From: Clostridium sp.
GTDB taxonomy: Bacteria > Bacillota > Clostridia > Clostridiales > Clostridiaceae
Reading direction: 5' to 3'
Assembly: GCA_022773025.1 (NCBI GenBank)
Contig: JALEZF010000058.1
Span: 1-64,000, forward strand
Length of the DNA stretch: 64,000 nt
Shown: positions 52,030 to 61,053 of the stretch, in pieces
How the letters are laid out: every line of letters starts with the position of its first letter
Position numbering within the stretch: the first letter of the stretch is position 1
Made by a program: the position numbers and the translations under genes
Notes under the pieces: model-generated
What the model was told of the DNA's origin: nothing
Seen by the model: the letters and a program-made list of their open reading frames with translations, nothing else
Databases searched by the model: none

Positions 52030-53121
52030 ATGGGAATTAATGAGATTATAATTTATATTATGGTAATCTTTATGGCTTTAGGAGCCATAGACAAATGTAT
52101 TGGAAATAAATTTGGATTAGGAGAAAAGTTTGAAGAAGGTATAATGGCCATGGGATCATTAGCGCTAGCTATGGTTGGAGTTATATCATTAGCACCAGTG
52201 CTTGCAGACATACTAAAGCCTGTTATAGTTCCTTTATTTGATCTACTCGGAGCTGACCCGGCTATGTTTGCAGGATCACTTCTTGCAAATGATATGGGAG
52301 GAGCACCTCTTGCTATGGAGCTTGCTATTGACCCAGATGCAGGACTTTTTGGAGGGCTTATAGTAGGAGCACTTATGGGACCAACAATAGTATTTATAAT
52401 TCCAGTTGCGTTAGGAATCATAAAACAAGAAGACCACAAATACTTAGCAACAGGAATATTAGCAGGTATAATAACAGTTCCAATAGGAGCATTCTTTGGA
52501 GGACTTGTAGCAGGTTTTCCTGTAATGATGATTTTAAGAAACTTAGTTCCTATAATTCTATTTGCAGTACTTATTGCATTAGGATTAGTATTCTTTGAAA
52601 AAGCTATGATAACTGGTTTCACGTACTTCGGTAAATTTGTCCTCATAGTTATCACAATAGGATTAGGTGCGGCTATCATAGAACAACTTACAGGAATAGT
52701 TGTTATTCCAGGAATGAATCCGATACATGAAGGAATTGCTATAGTAGGGGATATAGCTATAGTATTAGCAGGAGCTTTTCCACTTGTATATGTAATAACT
52801 AAGGTATTCAGAAAACCTTTAATGGGACTTGGAAGAGTTTTGGGAATGAATGAAGTTGCAGCAGCAGGCCTTGTAGCAAGCCTTGCAAACTGTATACCAA
52901 TGCTTGACATGATGAAGGATATGGATAACAGAGGAAAAATAATAAATGTGGCTTTTGCAGTATCAGCAGCATTTGTGTTTGGTGACCACCTAGGATTTAC
53001 AGCAGGATTTAATCCAGCTATGATTGCTCCAATGATAGTTGCAAAACTAGTAGGAGGGGTTACTGCTGTAATAGTTGCTATATTTATTGCAAATAAGACA
53101 TTAGGAAAGGAAAAAGCTTAA
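52030..53121 (+). CDS. eutH: Ethanolamine permease EutH
   Basis: About 363 residues from ATG 52030, after AAAGGAGGAAATTTT; an upstream TTG is part of that ribosome site. About ten hydrophobic segments, with the EutH features GAIDKCIGNKFGLGEKFEEGIMAMGSLALAMVG, AGSLLANDMGGAPLAMELA, GEAxx-type GMNPIHEGIAIVGDIAIVL and FGDHLGFTAGFNPAMI. It facilitates ethanolamine uptake when external supply or pH is low. Near the end of the operon; eutQ follows one base after its stop. Confidence 0.95.
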   Translation: MGINEIIIYIMVIFMALGAIDKCIGNKFGLGEKFEEGIMAMGSLALAMVGVISLAPVLADILKPVIVPLFDLLGADPAMFAGSLLANDMGGAPLAMELAIDPDAGLFGGLIVGALMGPTIVFIIPVALGIIKQEDHKYLATGILAGIITVPIGAFFGGLVAGFPVMMILRNLVPIILFAVLIALGLVFFEKAMITGFTYFGKFVLIVITIGLGAAIIEQLTGIVVIPGMNPIHEGIAIVGDIAIVLAGAFPLVYVITKVFRKPLMGLGRVLGMNEVAAAGLVASLANCIPMLDMMKDMDNRGKIINVAFAVSAAFVFGDHLGFTAGFNPAMIAPMIVAKLVGGVTAVIVAIFIANKTLGKEKA

Positions 53122-53122
53122 T

Positions 53123-53602
53123 ATGGATAAGAAAGATTTAGACAGATCAGTATTAGAAAATTTAGTGAGAAAGATAATAGCTGAACAGTTAGGCAGAGGA
53201 TTAGAAGGAAATGCTGTAGATTATGTAAGGCATAGAGATTCAAGTGGTGTTATGTCAGTTAAGGTTCCAACTGTAAAAGTTGATCAATCTAATAGATTAG
53301 ATACAGGCAGTGTAACAGATGAAGTATACACCAAAGATTTGTTTACATTAGAGGAAAGCCCTAGACTTGGATGTGGTGTTATGGTTATGAAGGAAACTAC
53401 ATTTGATTGGACCTTGAATTATGATGAAATAGACTATGTTATAGAAGGACATCTAGACATTATAATTAATGGAAACACAGTTTCTGCAGATCCTGGTGAA
53501 TTAATCTTAATTCCAAAAGGAAGTAAAATTAAATTTTCTGTACCAAACTATGCTAGATTTATTTATGTGACTTATCCTGCAGATTGGGCATCTCAAGCTT
53601 AA
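53123..53602 (+). CDS. eutQ: EutQ cupin protein (acetate kinase-like)
   Basis: A 159-residue EutQ. N-terminal residues 1-20 (KKDLDRSVLENLVRKIIAEQ) form a targeting-type helix; the C-terminal 90 form a cupin barrel (RLGCGVMVMKETTFDWTLNYDEIDYVIEGHLDIIINGNTVSADPGELILIPKGSKI). EutQ from Salmonella has acetate kinase activity and aids shell assembly. Shorter than the 230-residue enteric protein, as is usual for Firmicutes. The start follows the eutH stop by one base. Last gene of the operon, followed by a strong terminator. Confidence 0.93.
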   Translation: MDKKDLDRSVLENLVRKIIAEQLGRGLEGNAVDYVRHRDSSGVMSVKVPTVKVDQSNRLDTGSVTDEVYTKDLFTLEESPRLGCGVMVMKETTFDWTLNYDEIDYVIEGHLDIIINGNTVSADPGELILIPKGSKIKFSVPNYARFIYVTYPADWASQA

Positions 53603-53610
53603 ATGTACAT

Positions 53611-53652
53611 AAAAAGAGGGGTTTTAGTGAAAGCTAAAATCCCTTTTTCTAT
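53611..53652 (+). terminator. Terminator of the eut operon
   Basis: AAAAAGAGGGGTTTTAG / CTAAAATCCCTTTTTCT with a 6-base loop, between eutQ and the convergent nitroreductase gene. Confidence 0.88.
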
Positions 53653-53670
53653 TAACACTAGAAGTGATGA

Positions 53671-54192
53671 TTATTTTACAATTTTGATTACACCATTTTT
53701 ACGTGGTTTTGCTTCAGGTGTTACAGCAGGATATCCGATAGATGCCATTCCCCATACTATATGATTTTTTGGAATTCCGAATTCATCTAATACTGCTCTT
53801 ATAGCTGTTTCGTTACATAATGTTTTTAATTGATTAATCCAGCAGGAGCCTATTCCTAAGGAATTAGCCATTAAAAATATATTTTCTAATGCACAAGAGC
53901 AATCTGCAAGACCGTTAGAATTATCTATATCATTAGAAAGTATTATTAAAGTTGGTGGAGCATAAAAATTATATCCTTCATCGCGTCCTAAAGCTTCTCT
54001 AACAACTTTGGCAAGCTTTTCGATTTTATCATGACCTTGAATTACAGTGAATTGCCAGCTTTGTTCATTTTTGCCGCTTGGTGCATATATACCAGCTTCT
54101 AGTATAAGTTCTAATTCCTCGTCTTTTATTTGTTCATCTTTGAAACTTCTAATACTTCTTCTAGTAAGGATGTTATTAAGTACTTCGTTCAT
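53671..54192 (-). CDS. Nitroreductase family protein
   Basis: A 173-residue FMN-dependent nitroreductase-fold protein of the short clostridial type: ILTRRSIRSFKDEQI (FMN phosphate binding), ILEAGIYAPSGKNEQSWQF, ADCSCALENIFLMANSLGIGSCWI and ASIGYPAVTPEAKPRK. It would use NAD(P)H to reduce nitro-compounds, quinones or flavins as a homodimer. AAGGAGGTTTTT precedes the ATG on the minus strand. Single gene, convergent with the eut operon. Physiological substrate unknown. Confidence 0.92.
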   Translation of the reverse strand: MNEVLNNILTRRSIRSFKDEQIKDEELELILEAGIYAPSGKNEQSWQFTVIQGHDKIEKLAKVVREALGRDEGYNFYAPPTLIILSNDIDNSNGLADCSCALENIFLMANSLGIGSCWINQLKTLCNETAIRAVLDEFGIPKNHIVWGMASIGYPAVTPEAKPRKNGVIKIVK

Positions 54193-54464
54193 AAAAAAAC
54201 CTCCTTCAATATAACATATATTTAAATTTTACCATAATCATTTTAAGTACACAATTATTTGAATCATATAATGAAAAGCGTGAAAGAAATTACATTATTA
54301 TCGAACATAAAATGATAATTTGAAAATAATATGCCATGAAAAACCAAAAAGTATAATTTAATTAGAAAATTAAAATAACTATATTTTTAATTAAACAAAA
54401 GTATTATTATATAAAATATAATGAGAATAAAAAATAAATTAAAGCTTATCTGGGGGATGAAAAT

Positions 54465-55349
54465 ATGAATAAAAAAATATTAGGAGTAATAATAAGTTCA
54501 GTTCTTGTAGCATCTGTTGGAGTTACCGCAGAAGGAGATGTCAAAGCTAAAGCTATAAATGATAACGCTGAAATAGAGTATTCTACACCAATCAAATATA
54601 AAGAGTCAAAAGAACTCTTATATGAAGGATACAATCCACCTAAGGAAGAGAAAAAGGTTGAGGAACAAAAGGCAGAAGCACCGAAAGAGGTGGTTTCAAA
54701 TACAAACACAAACAGTAATTTAGGTAATCAAACTTCAAATAAACAAGGTTCTAGTAGTGGGGTAGAGTCTACTAAAACAAATTCATCACAAGGAAATCAA
54801 AATTACAGTTTAAAATATGTTCAAGTAGAAGGGGAGGTTTCTTCAGATAGAGCTATCCAAGTAGATAGATTAATTTCTTCAATACCTTCTAATGTTGTAA
54901 GTAGATTTAAAGGAATAGGTGGAAAGATAATAGTTACATCAAAGGATATAGCTACAAATTATAGCATAGGGAATAGGCCAGCGGGTTCTATATCAGCCTT
55001 ATATAAATATTCACCATCAAATACCATATATGTGCAAGGCTCATCAAAAAGTACAAACTCCATAATCCACGAGTTTGGTCACTTCGTAGATGAGATGGCT
55101 GGTTCTACAAAGAGCAATGGAAAACATAGTACCACTTTTGGTAGATCAGAAGCTGAGGATTTTAAAAAGGATATATTCCCAGCAGAAAGAGATGCTATAG
55201 CATCATATTTACATAGTAGTTATGCCAAGAGCTCATCTACAGAATGTTTTGCAGAAGCATTTAAAATATATGTTCAGAATCCAAGCGCATTAAAGTCTAT
55301 AGCACCTAGAACTTACGAAGTAGTAAGACAAGCTGTAAATTCACTTTAA
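54465..55349 (+). CDS. Secreted ATLF/PPEP-like zinc metalloprotease
   Basis: A 294-residue exported protein. An N-terminal signal peptide (KKILGVIISSVLVASVGVTA) is followed by a low-complexity Asn/Ser/Thr/Gln linker (about 60-110) and a C-terminal domain of the anthrax-toxin lethal-factor (ATLF, M34-like) type: zinc motif NSIIHEFGHFVDE, third ligand region SSTECFAEAFKIYVQNPSALK, and the ending APRTYEVVRQAV. The same order (HExxH, FAE-F, LK-AP-TY) is seen in the C. difficile Pro-Pro endopeptidase PPEP-1. It should cleave extracellular proteins; no LPXTG or cell-wall anchor is seen. TCTGGGGGATG precedes the start. Single gene. Confidence 0.85.
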   Translation: MNKKILGVIISSVLVASVGVTAEGDVKAKAINDNAEIEYSTPIKYKESKELLYEGYNPPKEEKKVEEQKAEAPKEVVSNTNTNSNLGNQTSNKQGSSSGVESTKTNSSQGNQNYSLKYVQVEGEVSSDRAIQVDRLISSIPSNVVSRFKGIGGKIIVTSKDIATNYSIGNRPAGSISALYKYSPSNTIYVQGSSKSTNSIIHEFGHFVDEMAGSTKSNGKHSTTFGRSEAEDFKKDIFPAERDAIASYLHSSYAKSSSTECFAEAFKIYVQNPSALKSIAPRTYEVVRQAVNSL

Positions 55350-55593
55350 ATATATGATAAATTTGTATTTGTATAAATTTTAATAAACTTCCCATTTATA
55401 TAAAAATACCGTGATATTTAAATCTCCCATTTTAAATATTACGGTATTTTTTGCCTAAACAATGGGAATTTTTAATGAATTTTTTAAGGGTGTATTCTTT
55501 AAAGAAAAAATAGGGTGTATAATTTAATTTATAAAAAATAAACTAAGATGTAGATAGATATAAAAAATAAAATGATACTTTGGAGGAAACAAA

Positions 55594-56061
55594 ATGAAAA
55601 GGATAATCTTAGGCGGGGGCTGATTCTGGGGAGTGGAAAAAGTTTTTTCTATGATACCGGGAGTTTTAAATACTGAAGTAGGATATGCAAATGGAAAAAC
55701 AAAGAATCCTACCTATGAAGAAGTTTGCATGAATGATACTGATTTTGTAGAGGTATGTTATGTTACATACGATGAAAATCAAATTTTATTAGAAGATTTA
55801 TTAGAAAAGTTTTGGAGTGTTATAGATCCTACATCAGTAGATAGACAAGGAATGGATGTGGGGAGACAATATAGAAGTGGCATTTATTATTTAGATGAAG
55901 AAGATTTTCATATCTTAAAGAAAAGTAAAGAAGATGTTCAAAAGAGATATTTGATGCCTATAGCAACAGAAATTGAAAAGCTTAAAAATTATTATAAAGC
56001 AGAGGAATACCATCAGGGATATTTAAGAAAAAATCCAGATGGATACTGTCATATAAAATAA
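55594..56061 (+). CDS. msrA: Peptide methionine sulfoxide reductase A, selenocysteine-type
   Basis: From ATG 55594 (TTGGAGGAAAC upstream) the frame reads MKRIILGGG, a TGA at 55621-55623, then FWGVEKVFSMIPGVLNTEVGYANG and a full MsrA to 56061 (155 residues). The family motif is GCFWG: the TGA takes exactly the place of the catalytic Cys. The rest is intact (DPTSVDRQGMDVGRQYRSGIYY, AEEYHQGYLRKNPDGYCHI). A bacterial SECIS-like hairpin follows the TGA at 55624-55662. I therefore read the TGA as selenocysteine; a nonsense mutation is the alternative. MsrA reduces the S-epimer of methionine sulfoxide. An annotation ignoring Sec would start falsely near 55633. Confidence 0.85.
55624..55662 (+). promoter_or_regulatory. 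Bacterial SECIS element in msrA
   Basis: Inner stem TGGAAAA / TTTTCTA (55634-55640 with 55645-55651) capped by AGTT, and outer stem TTCTGG / CCGGGA (55624-55629 with 55657-55662) joined by a small internal loop. The apical loop begins 17 bases after the TGA and has G at its second position, as required for SelB-type recognition. Confidence 0.7.
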
Positions 56062-56171
56062 ATTTTTTAATTTAGAGATTATTTTAATTTGGTTTGAAGC
56101 GAAGATGTGGCAATATAGGGCTATCTATAAGATAAACCGAATTACTAAAATGTTAAAGGGGATAAGATAAA

Positions 56172-57200
56172 ATGTATAGTTTCAAAAATGATTATAGTGA
56201 GGGAGCTCACGAAAGAATAATTCAATCTATAGTAGATACAAATTATGAGCAAACTGAAGGATATGGTCTAGATATATACTGTGACAAGGCTAGAAGAGTT
56301 ATAGAAGAAAAAATGGATTATGATAAGGGTGACATACATTTTCTTGTAGGTGGAACTCAAACAAATCTTATTGCTATATCTTCATTTTTAAGACCTCATG
56401 AAGCTGTAATTGCGGCTAATAGTGGTCATGTACTTGTACACGAGACTGGAGCTATAGAAGCTACTGGTCATAAGGTAATATCTGTAGCCGTAGAAGATGG
56501 AAAGCTAAACTCTTGCCACATACAAAGTGTCGTTGATGAACACATAGATGAACATATGGTAAAACCTAGAATGGTATATATATCTGATTCAACAGAAATA
56601 GGAAATATATATACAAAATCAGAGTTAACAGCTATTAAGGAAGTTTGCGAGAAAAATAATTTATACTTATATGTGGATGGAGCAAGACTTGGGTCAGCAT
56701 TGACATCAAAGGAAAATGATTTGAAACTTTCAGATATGCCACGACTTACAGATGCTTTTTACATTGGAGGCACAAAGGCCGGTGCACTTATGGGAGAAGC
56801 CCTAGTTATATGCAATGAAAATTTGAAAAGTGATTTTAGATTTTTTATGAAACAAAAAGGTGCAATGCTTGCAAAAGGAAGGCTTCTAGGAATACAATTC
56901 TATGAATTGTTTAAAGACGATTTATATTTTGATCTAGCAAAACATTCAAATGACATGGCTGAGATATTAAGAAATGGTCTTAATGATGTTGGATTCAAAT
57001 TTATGATAGACACACCAACAAATCAAATTTTTCCTATAGTGCCTAATGATATTCTAGAAAAGATAGATGAAAAGTATGAATATAGTGTATGGCAAAAATG
57101 GGATGACAACAGCAAAGTTATAAGGCTTGTAACCTCATGGTCAACACCTGAAGAAAAGGTTAGAGAATTTGTTTCTGACCTTAAAAAATGGACTATATAA
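56172..57200 (+). CDS. Threonine aldolase family PLP enzyme
   Basis: A 342-residue beta-eliminating lyase/threonine aldolase of fold type I. Seen: NDYSEGAHERIIQ at the start, FLVGGTQTNLIAIS, ANSGHVLVHETGAIEATGHKV, YISDSTEIGNIYTKSEL, YVDGARLGSAL and the PLP lysine in FYIGGTKAGALMGEAL. It probably cleaves L-allo-threonine or threonine to glycine and acetaldehyde; low-specificity aldolases of this length are common in clostridia. GGGGATAAGATAA precedes the ATG. Single gene with two hairpins after it. Confidence 0.9.
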   Translation: MYSFKNDYSEGAHERIIQSIVDTNYEQTEGYGLDIYCDKARRVIEEKMDYDKGDIHFLVGGTQTNLIAISSFLRPHEAVIAANSGHVLVHETGAIEATGHKVISVAVEDGKLNSCHIQSVVDEHIDEHMVKPRMVYISDSTEIGNIYTKSELTAIKEVCEKNNLYLYVDGARLGSALTSKENDLKLSDMPRLTDAFYIGGTKAGALMGEALVICNENLKSDFRFFMKQKGAMLAKGRLLGIQFYELFKDDLYFDLAKHSNDMAEILRNGLNDVGFKFMIDTPTNQIFPIVPNDILEKIDEKYEYSVWQKWDDNSKVIRLVTSWSTPEEKVREFVSDLKKWTI

Positions 57201-57211
57201 TATATAAAAAT

Positions 57212-57300
57212 GCCTATAATTCACGCTTTCATTTTCTATAGTGAATTGTAGGCCATAAAAGTGTAAAAAGTGGCAAAGAGTATATAACCACTTTTTTCTT
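57212..57300 (+). terminator. Double terminator after the aldolase gene
   Basis: GCCTATAATTCAC / GTGAATTGTAGGC (57212-57253), then AAAAAGTGG / CCACTTTTTTC (57265-57298). The second has the T-run. Confidence 0.75.
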
Positions 57301-57343
57301 GTTTTTATCTAAATGCATACTGAAGAAAAGTAGGGGGATATAA

Positions 57344-60300
57344 ATGATTTCAAAATACAGTGTAAAAAAACCTATGACAGTAGCCGTTGCTATGATATTG
57401 GTGATTTTACTTGGATGTATATCTTTTACAAAGATGACTACCGATCTGCTTCCAAGTATAGATCTTCCATATGTAATGGTTATTACATCTTATCCAGGGG
57501 CTAGCCCAGAGAAGGTTGAGATGGCAGTTACAAAACCACTAGAAAGTGCTTTGGCAACTACAAGTGGAATAAAAAATATAAATAGTGTATCAAGTGAAAA
57601 TTCAAGTACAATAATGCTTGAATTTAATCAAGATGTTAATATGGACAGTGCCATAATAGAGATGAATGGTAAAATTGATTTGGTTAAAGCTCAGCTTAAA
57701 GATGAAACCATAGGTTCACCTATGATGATGAAGCTTAATCCAGATATGCTTCCAGTAATGGTAGCTAGTGTTGATGTAAAAGGCCTTGATGTAAAGGGAG
57801 TCACAAAGACTGTAAAAGAAGATGTAATACCTGAATTCGAAAGGATAGATGGAGTTGCTTCAGTTTCCACTATAGGTCTAGTGGAAGAGAAACTTAAGAT
57901 TCAATTAGAGGATAAAAAGATAGATGAAATAAACAATAAAGTTTTAAGTTCCGTTGACAAAAAACTTGCTGAGGGTAAAACTCAGCTAGATGCTGCAAAA
58001 GCAAAGCTTGAGGAGAGTAAAAAGGTTTTAGAAAAGGAAAGAGAAGCGAAGGCATCAGAGATTGTAGAAGGTAGCGTTGCCATATCAGATGGAAAAACTA
58101 CCTTGGAAAATGCTCTTAAGAATTTACCTCAAACACAAAGTGATTTAGAAAAAAAGCGTGAAGAGTTAATAAAGCAAAAGGAACTTTTAGAGGAGCTTAT
58201 AAAGTGGCAGACAAGTCAAGGAATACCTGTACCTGATGAGGAAAAAAATGCTCTAGAGCAGTTTAATGCTGGAATAAATCAAATCGATGAGGGAATAGAA
58301 GCCATAAAACAGCAAAAGCCAGGATTAGAAGCAAAGCTCATTGAACTAGGCGAAGGCCAAAAGAAGCTAGAAGTGGGCAAGATAATCTTAAGTGAAGAAA
58401 TGGCAAAAGCCTCTGTAACTATAGCTAATGCTGAAACTGAATTAAATAAAAATATTAAACAGTTTGAAGCTTCTAGGGACGAAGCCTATAAAAAGGCCGG
58501 AATAAAAGAAGCCTTAACAAAAGATACCATAAGCAAAATCTTAAAAGCTGAAAATTTTTCTATGCCAGCAGGCTACATAAATGAATCAGGAGAAAAGTAT
58601 CTGGTGAAAGTTGGAGAACAATTTTCAACAGTAGAGGAGCTTGAAAATCTTCTTCTTTTCAACATAGATGTTGAAGGGGTAGGACCTATATACTTAAAGG
58701 ATGTAGCTAAAGTTGATTTTATAGACAATTCAGAGGATATGTATGCTAAGGTAAATGGCAATGATGGAGTTGTTTTGAGCTTTCAAAAGCAAAGTACAGC
58801 ATCTACTGCCGTAGTTTCTGATAAAATCAATGAAACAATAAAGAAATTGGAAGCTTCAAATGAAGATATAAATGTAACACCATTGGATGATCAAGGTATA
58901 TACATAAATGTAGTTGTTCAATCTGTATTAAACAATTTGGTTTTAGGTGGAGTACTAGCAGTTGTAATCTTATTTATCTTCTTAAGAAGTATAAAACCTA
59001 CAGTTATAATAGCCTTTAGTATACCAATAAGTTTACTATTTGCAGTGGTTATGATGTATTTTAGCGGAGTAACTATGAATATAATATCTTTATCAGGATT
59101 GGCCTTAGGAGTAGGTATGCTTGTTGATAATAGTATAGTTGTCATTGAAAACATCTATAGATTAAGAAATCAAGGAGTAAGCCCAGCAAAGGCAGCTGTA
59201 AAAGGAGCTACTCAGGTTTCTGGAGCTATATTTGCATCAACATTAACAACAATATGCGTATTCTTGCCTATAGTATTTACAGAAGGTATATCAAGGCAAT
59301 TATTCACCGATATGGGACTTACAATAGCTTATTCTCTTCTTGCCAGCTTGGTGATAGCGTTGACATTAGTACCAGCTATGTCATCTACTATGCTTGCAAA
59401 AGCCGATGAAAAAGAGCATAAGTTCTTTGATAAGTTTGTAGACAAATATGAAACGCTACTAGCATGGAGTCTTAAACGAAAAGCTCCAATAATGATAATG
59501 GTAGTTATAATGTTAGTTATTAGCATAGTAGCATCTGTTTCTAGAGGAACTACACTTATGCCATCAATGGATAGCAACCAAATATCTATATCAATAAAAA
59601 TGCCAAAGGGTTCAACTAGAGATGAAGCTAGAGATATGAGTAACACTATAATGGATAGATTACTCACTATAGAGGATATTGATACTGCAGGTGCAATTCA
59701 AAATAGTGGAAGCGGTATGATGGGTATGGGAGGAAGTGACAACAGTATTTCCTTTTACGTATTATTGAAAGAGGATAAGAATCTTAGCAGCAAAGAAGTA
59801 GCAGACATCATAACTGAAAAGACATCGGATTTGGATTGCAAAATAAAGGTGCAATCATCAAATATGGATATGTCTGCTTTAGGTGGCAGTGGAATTTCTG
59901 TTGAAGTTAAGGGTGATAATCTGGACAGATTAAAACAAATATCAAAGGATATAGCAGGAATATTAAAAGATACGGAAGGTACTGTAGATATATCTGATGG
60001 TCTAGATGATGGAACCTTAGAAACAAGAGTAGTTGTAGACAAAAATAAAGCTATGGAAAAAGGTCTTACAGTGGCTCAAGTATATCAAGATGTAGCATCA
60101 TCTATAGCATCGGAAAGTGAATCTACAACTTTAAATATGGAATCTAATGAATACCCTGTTATATTAGTGAATGATGATAACAGTAAACTAGATAGGGAAG
60201 CTTTAAAAAATCATGAGATAACCTTAAAGAAAGATGGAAAGGAAGAAAAAATTCCGCTAAAAGAAATTGCAGTGATAAGCGAAGAACAAAGCCTTAAATC

Positions 60301-60997
60301 TATAAATAGAGAAGGTCAAGTACGTTCTATGACAGTAAAGGCGGCTATAGATAGTTCTCATAATATAGGTTTAGTAAGTAATGATTTCAAAAAGAAACTC
60401 AAGAATTATGATGTTCCTGAAGGATACACAGTAGAAATGAAAGGTGAAGATCAGTCTATAAAGGATGCCTTCACTGATTTAGTAAAGATGATAGCATTAG
60501 CTATAGCTTTTATATATTTAATAATGGTAGCACAATTCCAATCACTACTATCGCCATTCATAGTTTTATTTACAATTCCTTTGGCATTTACGGGAGGATT
60601 CCTTGCTCTTGCCATTACAGGATTTGAAATAAGCATGATTGCACTTTTAGGATTCCTAGTACTATCTGGAGTTGTGGTGAATAATGGTATAGTATTCGTG
60701 GATTACGTTAACCAATTAAGACTAGAGGGTATGGACAAAAAAGAAGCTATCCTTATAACTGGAAAAACAAGAATAAGACCTATTCTTATGACAGCTCTTA
60801 CTACTATATTAGGATTATCAACCTTAGCCATGGGAATTGGTATGGGAGCTGATATGATTCAGCCAATGGCTATAGTAACTATTGGAGGACTTTCATATGC
60901 AACTATACTTACACTATTTGTTGTTCCAATAATGTATGATATACTTCATCGTAAACCTCTAAAACCTATAATTGTAGATGAGGATGATTTGAAATAA
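57344..60997 (+). CDS. RND family efflux transporter with coiled-coil insertion
   Basis: A 1217-residue AcrB/SwrC-type RND transporter, about 180 residues longer than the usual 1020-1050. TM1 is near residues 12-30; LLPSIDLPYVMVITSYPGASPEKVE is the typical porter start. Residues about 195-390 are a Lys/Glu/Gln-rich coiled-coil insertion (KKLAEGKTQLDAAKAKLEESKK ... NAETELNKNIKQFEASRDEAYKK) in the first periplasmic-type loop. TM segments then include GLALGVGMLVDNSIVVIENIYRLR, holding the proton-relay Asp, and the second half has LLGFLVLSGVVVNNGIVFVDYVN. No separate membrane-fusion or outer-membrane partner gene is near, as normal for a Gram-positive. Likely exports lipids, peptides or drugs. 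Confidence 0.92.
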   Translation: MISKYSVKKPMTVAVAMILVILLGCISFTKMTTDLLPSIDLPYVMVITSYPGASPEKVEMAVTKPLESALATTSGIKNINSVSSENSSTIMLEFNQDVNMDSAIIEMNGKIDLVKAQLKDETIGSPMMMKLNPDMLPVMVASVDVKGLDVKGVTKTVKEDVIPEFERIDGVASVSTIGLVEEKLKIQLEDKKIDEINNKVLSSVDKKLAEGKTQLDAAKAKLEESKKVLEKEREAKASEIVEGSVAISDGKTTLENALKNLPQTQSDLEKKREELIKQKELLEELIKWQTSQGIPVPDEEKNALEQFNAGINQIDEGIEAIKQQKPGLEAKLIELGEGQKKLEVGKIILSEEMAKASVTIANAETELNKNIKQFEASRDEAYKKAGIKEALTKDTISKILKAENFSMPAGYINESGEKYLVKVGEQFSTVEELENLLLFNIDVEGVGPIYLKDVAKVDFIDNSEDMYAKVNGNDGVVLSFQKQSTASTAVVSDKINETIKKLEASNEDINVTPLDDQGIYINVVVQSVLNNLVLGGVLAVVILFIFLRSIKPTVIIAFSIPISLLFAVVMMYFSGVTMNIISLSGLALGVGMLVDNSIVVIENIYRLRNQGVSPAKAAVKGATQVSGAIFASTLTTICVFLPIVFTEGISRQLFTDMGLTIAYSLLASLVIALTLVPAMSSTMLAKADEKEHKFFDKFVDKYETLLAWSLKRKAPIMIMVVIMLVISIVASVSRGTTLMPSMDSNQISISIKMPKGSTRDEARDMSNTIMDRLLTIEDIDTAGAIQNSGSGMMGMGGSDNSISFYVLLKEDKNLSSKEVADIITEKTSDLDCKIKVQSSNMDMSALGGSGISVEVKGDNLDRLKQISKDIAGILKDTEGTVDISDGLDDGTLETRVVVDKNKAMEKGLTVAQVYQDVASSIASESESTTLNMESNEYPVILVNDDNSKLDREALKNHEITLKKDGKEEKIPLKEIAVISEEQSLKSINREGQVRSMTVKAAIDSSHNIGLVSNDFKKKLKNYDVPEGYTVEMKGEDQSIKDAFTDLVKMIALAIAFIYLIMVAQFQSLLSPFIVLFTIPLAFTGGFLALAITGFEISMIALLGFLVLSGVVVNNGIVFVDYVNQLRLEGMDKKEAILITGKTRIRPILMTALTTILGLSTLAMGIGMGADMIQPMAIVTIGGLSYATILTLFVVPIMYDILHRKPLKPIIVDEDDLK

Positions 60998-61001
60998 AAG
61001 A

Positions 61002-61040
61002 AAAAAATGTCTTACTCCTAAGAGTAGGACATTTTTTATT
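61002..61040. terminator. Bidirectional terminator
   Basis: AAAAAATGTCTTACTC / GAGTAGGACATTTTTT with a 4-base loop, between the RND gene and a convergent gene. Confidence 0.88.
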
Positions 61041-61053
61041 GTATACATGGATT

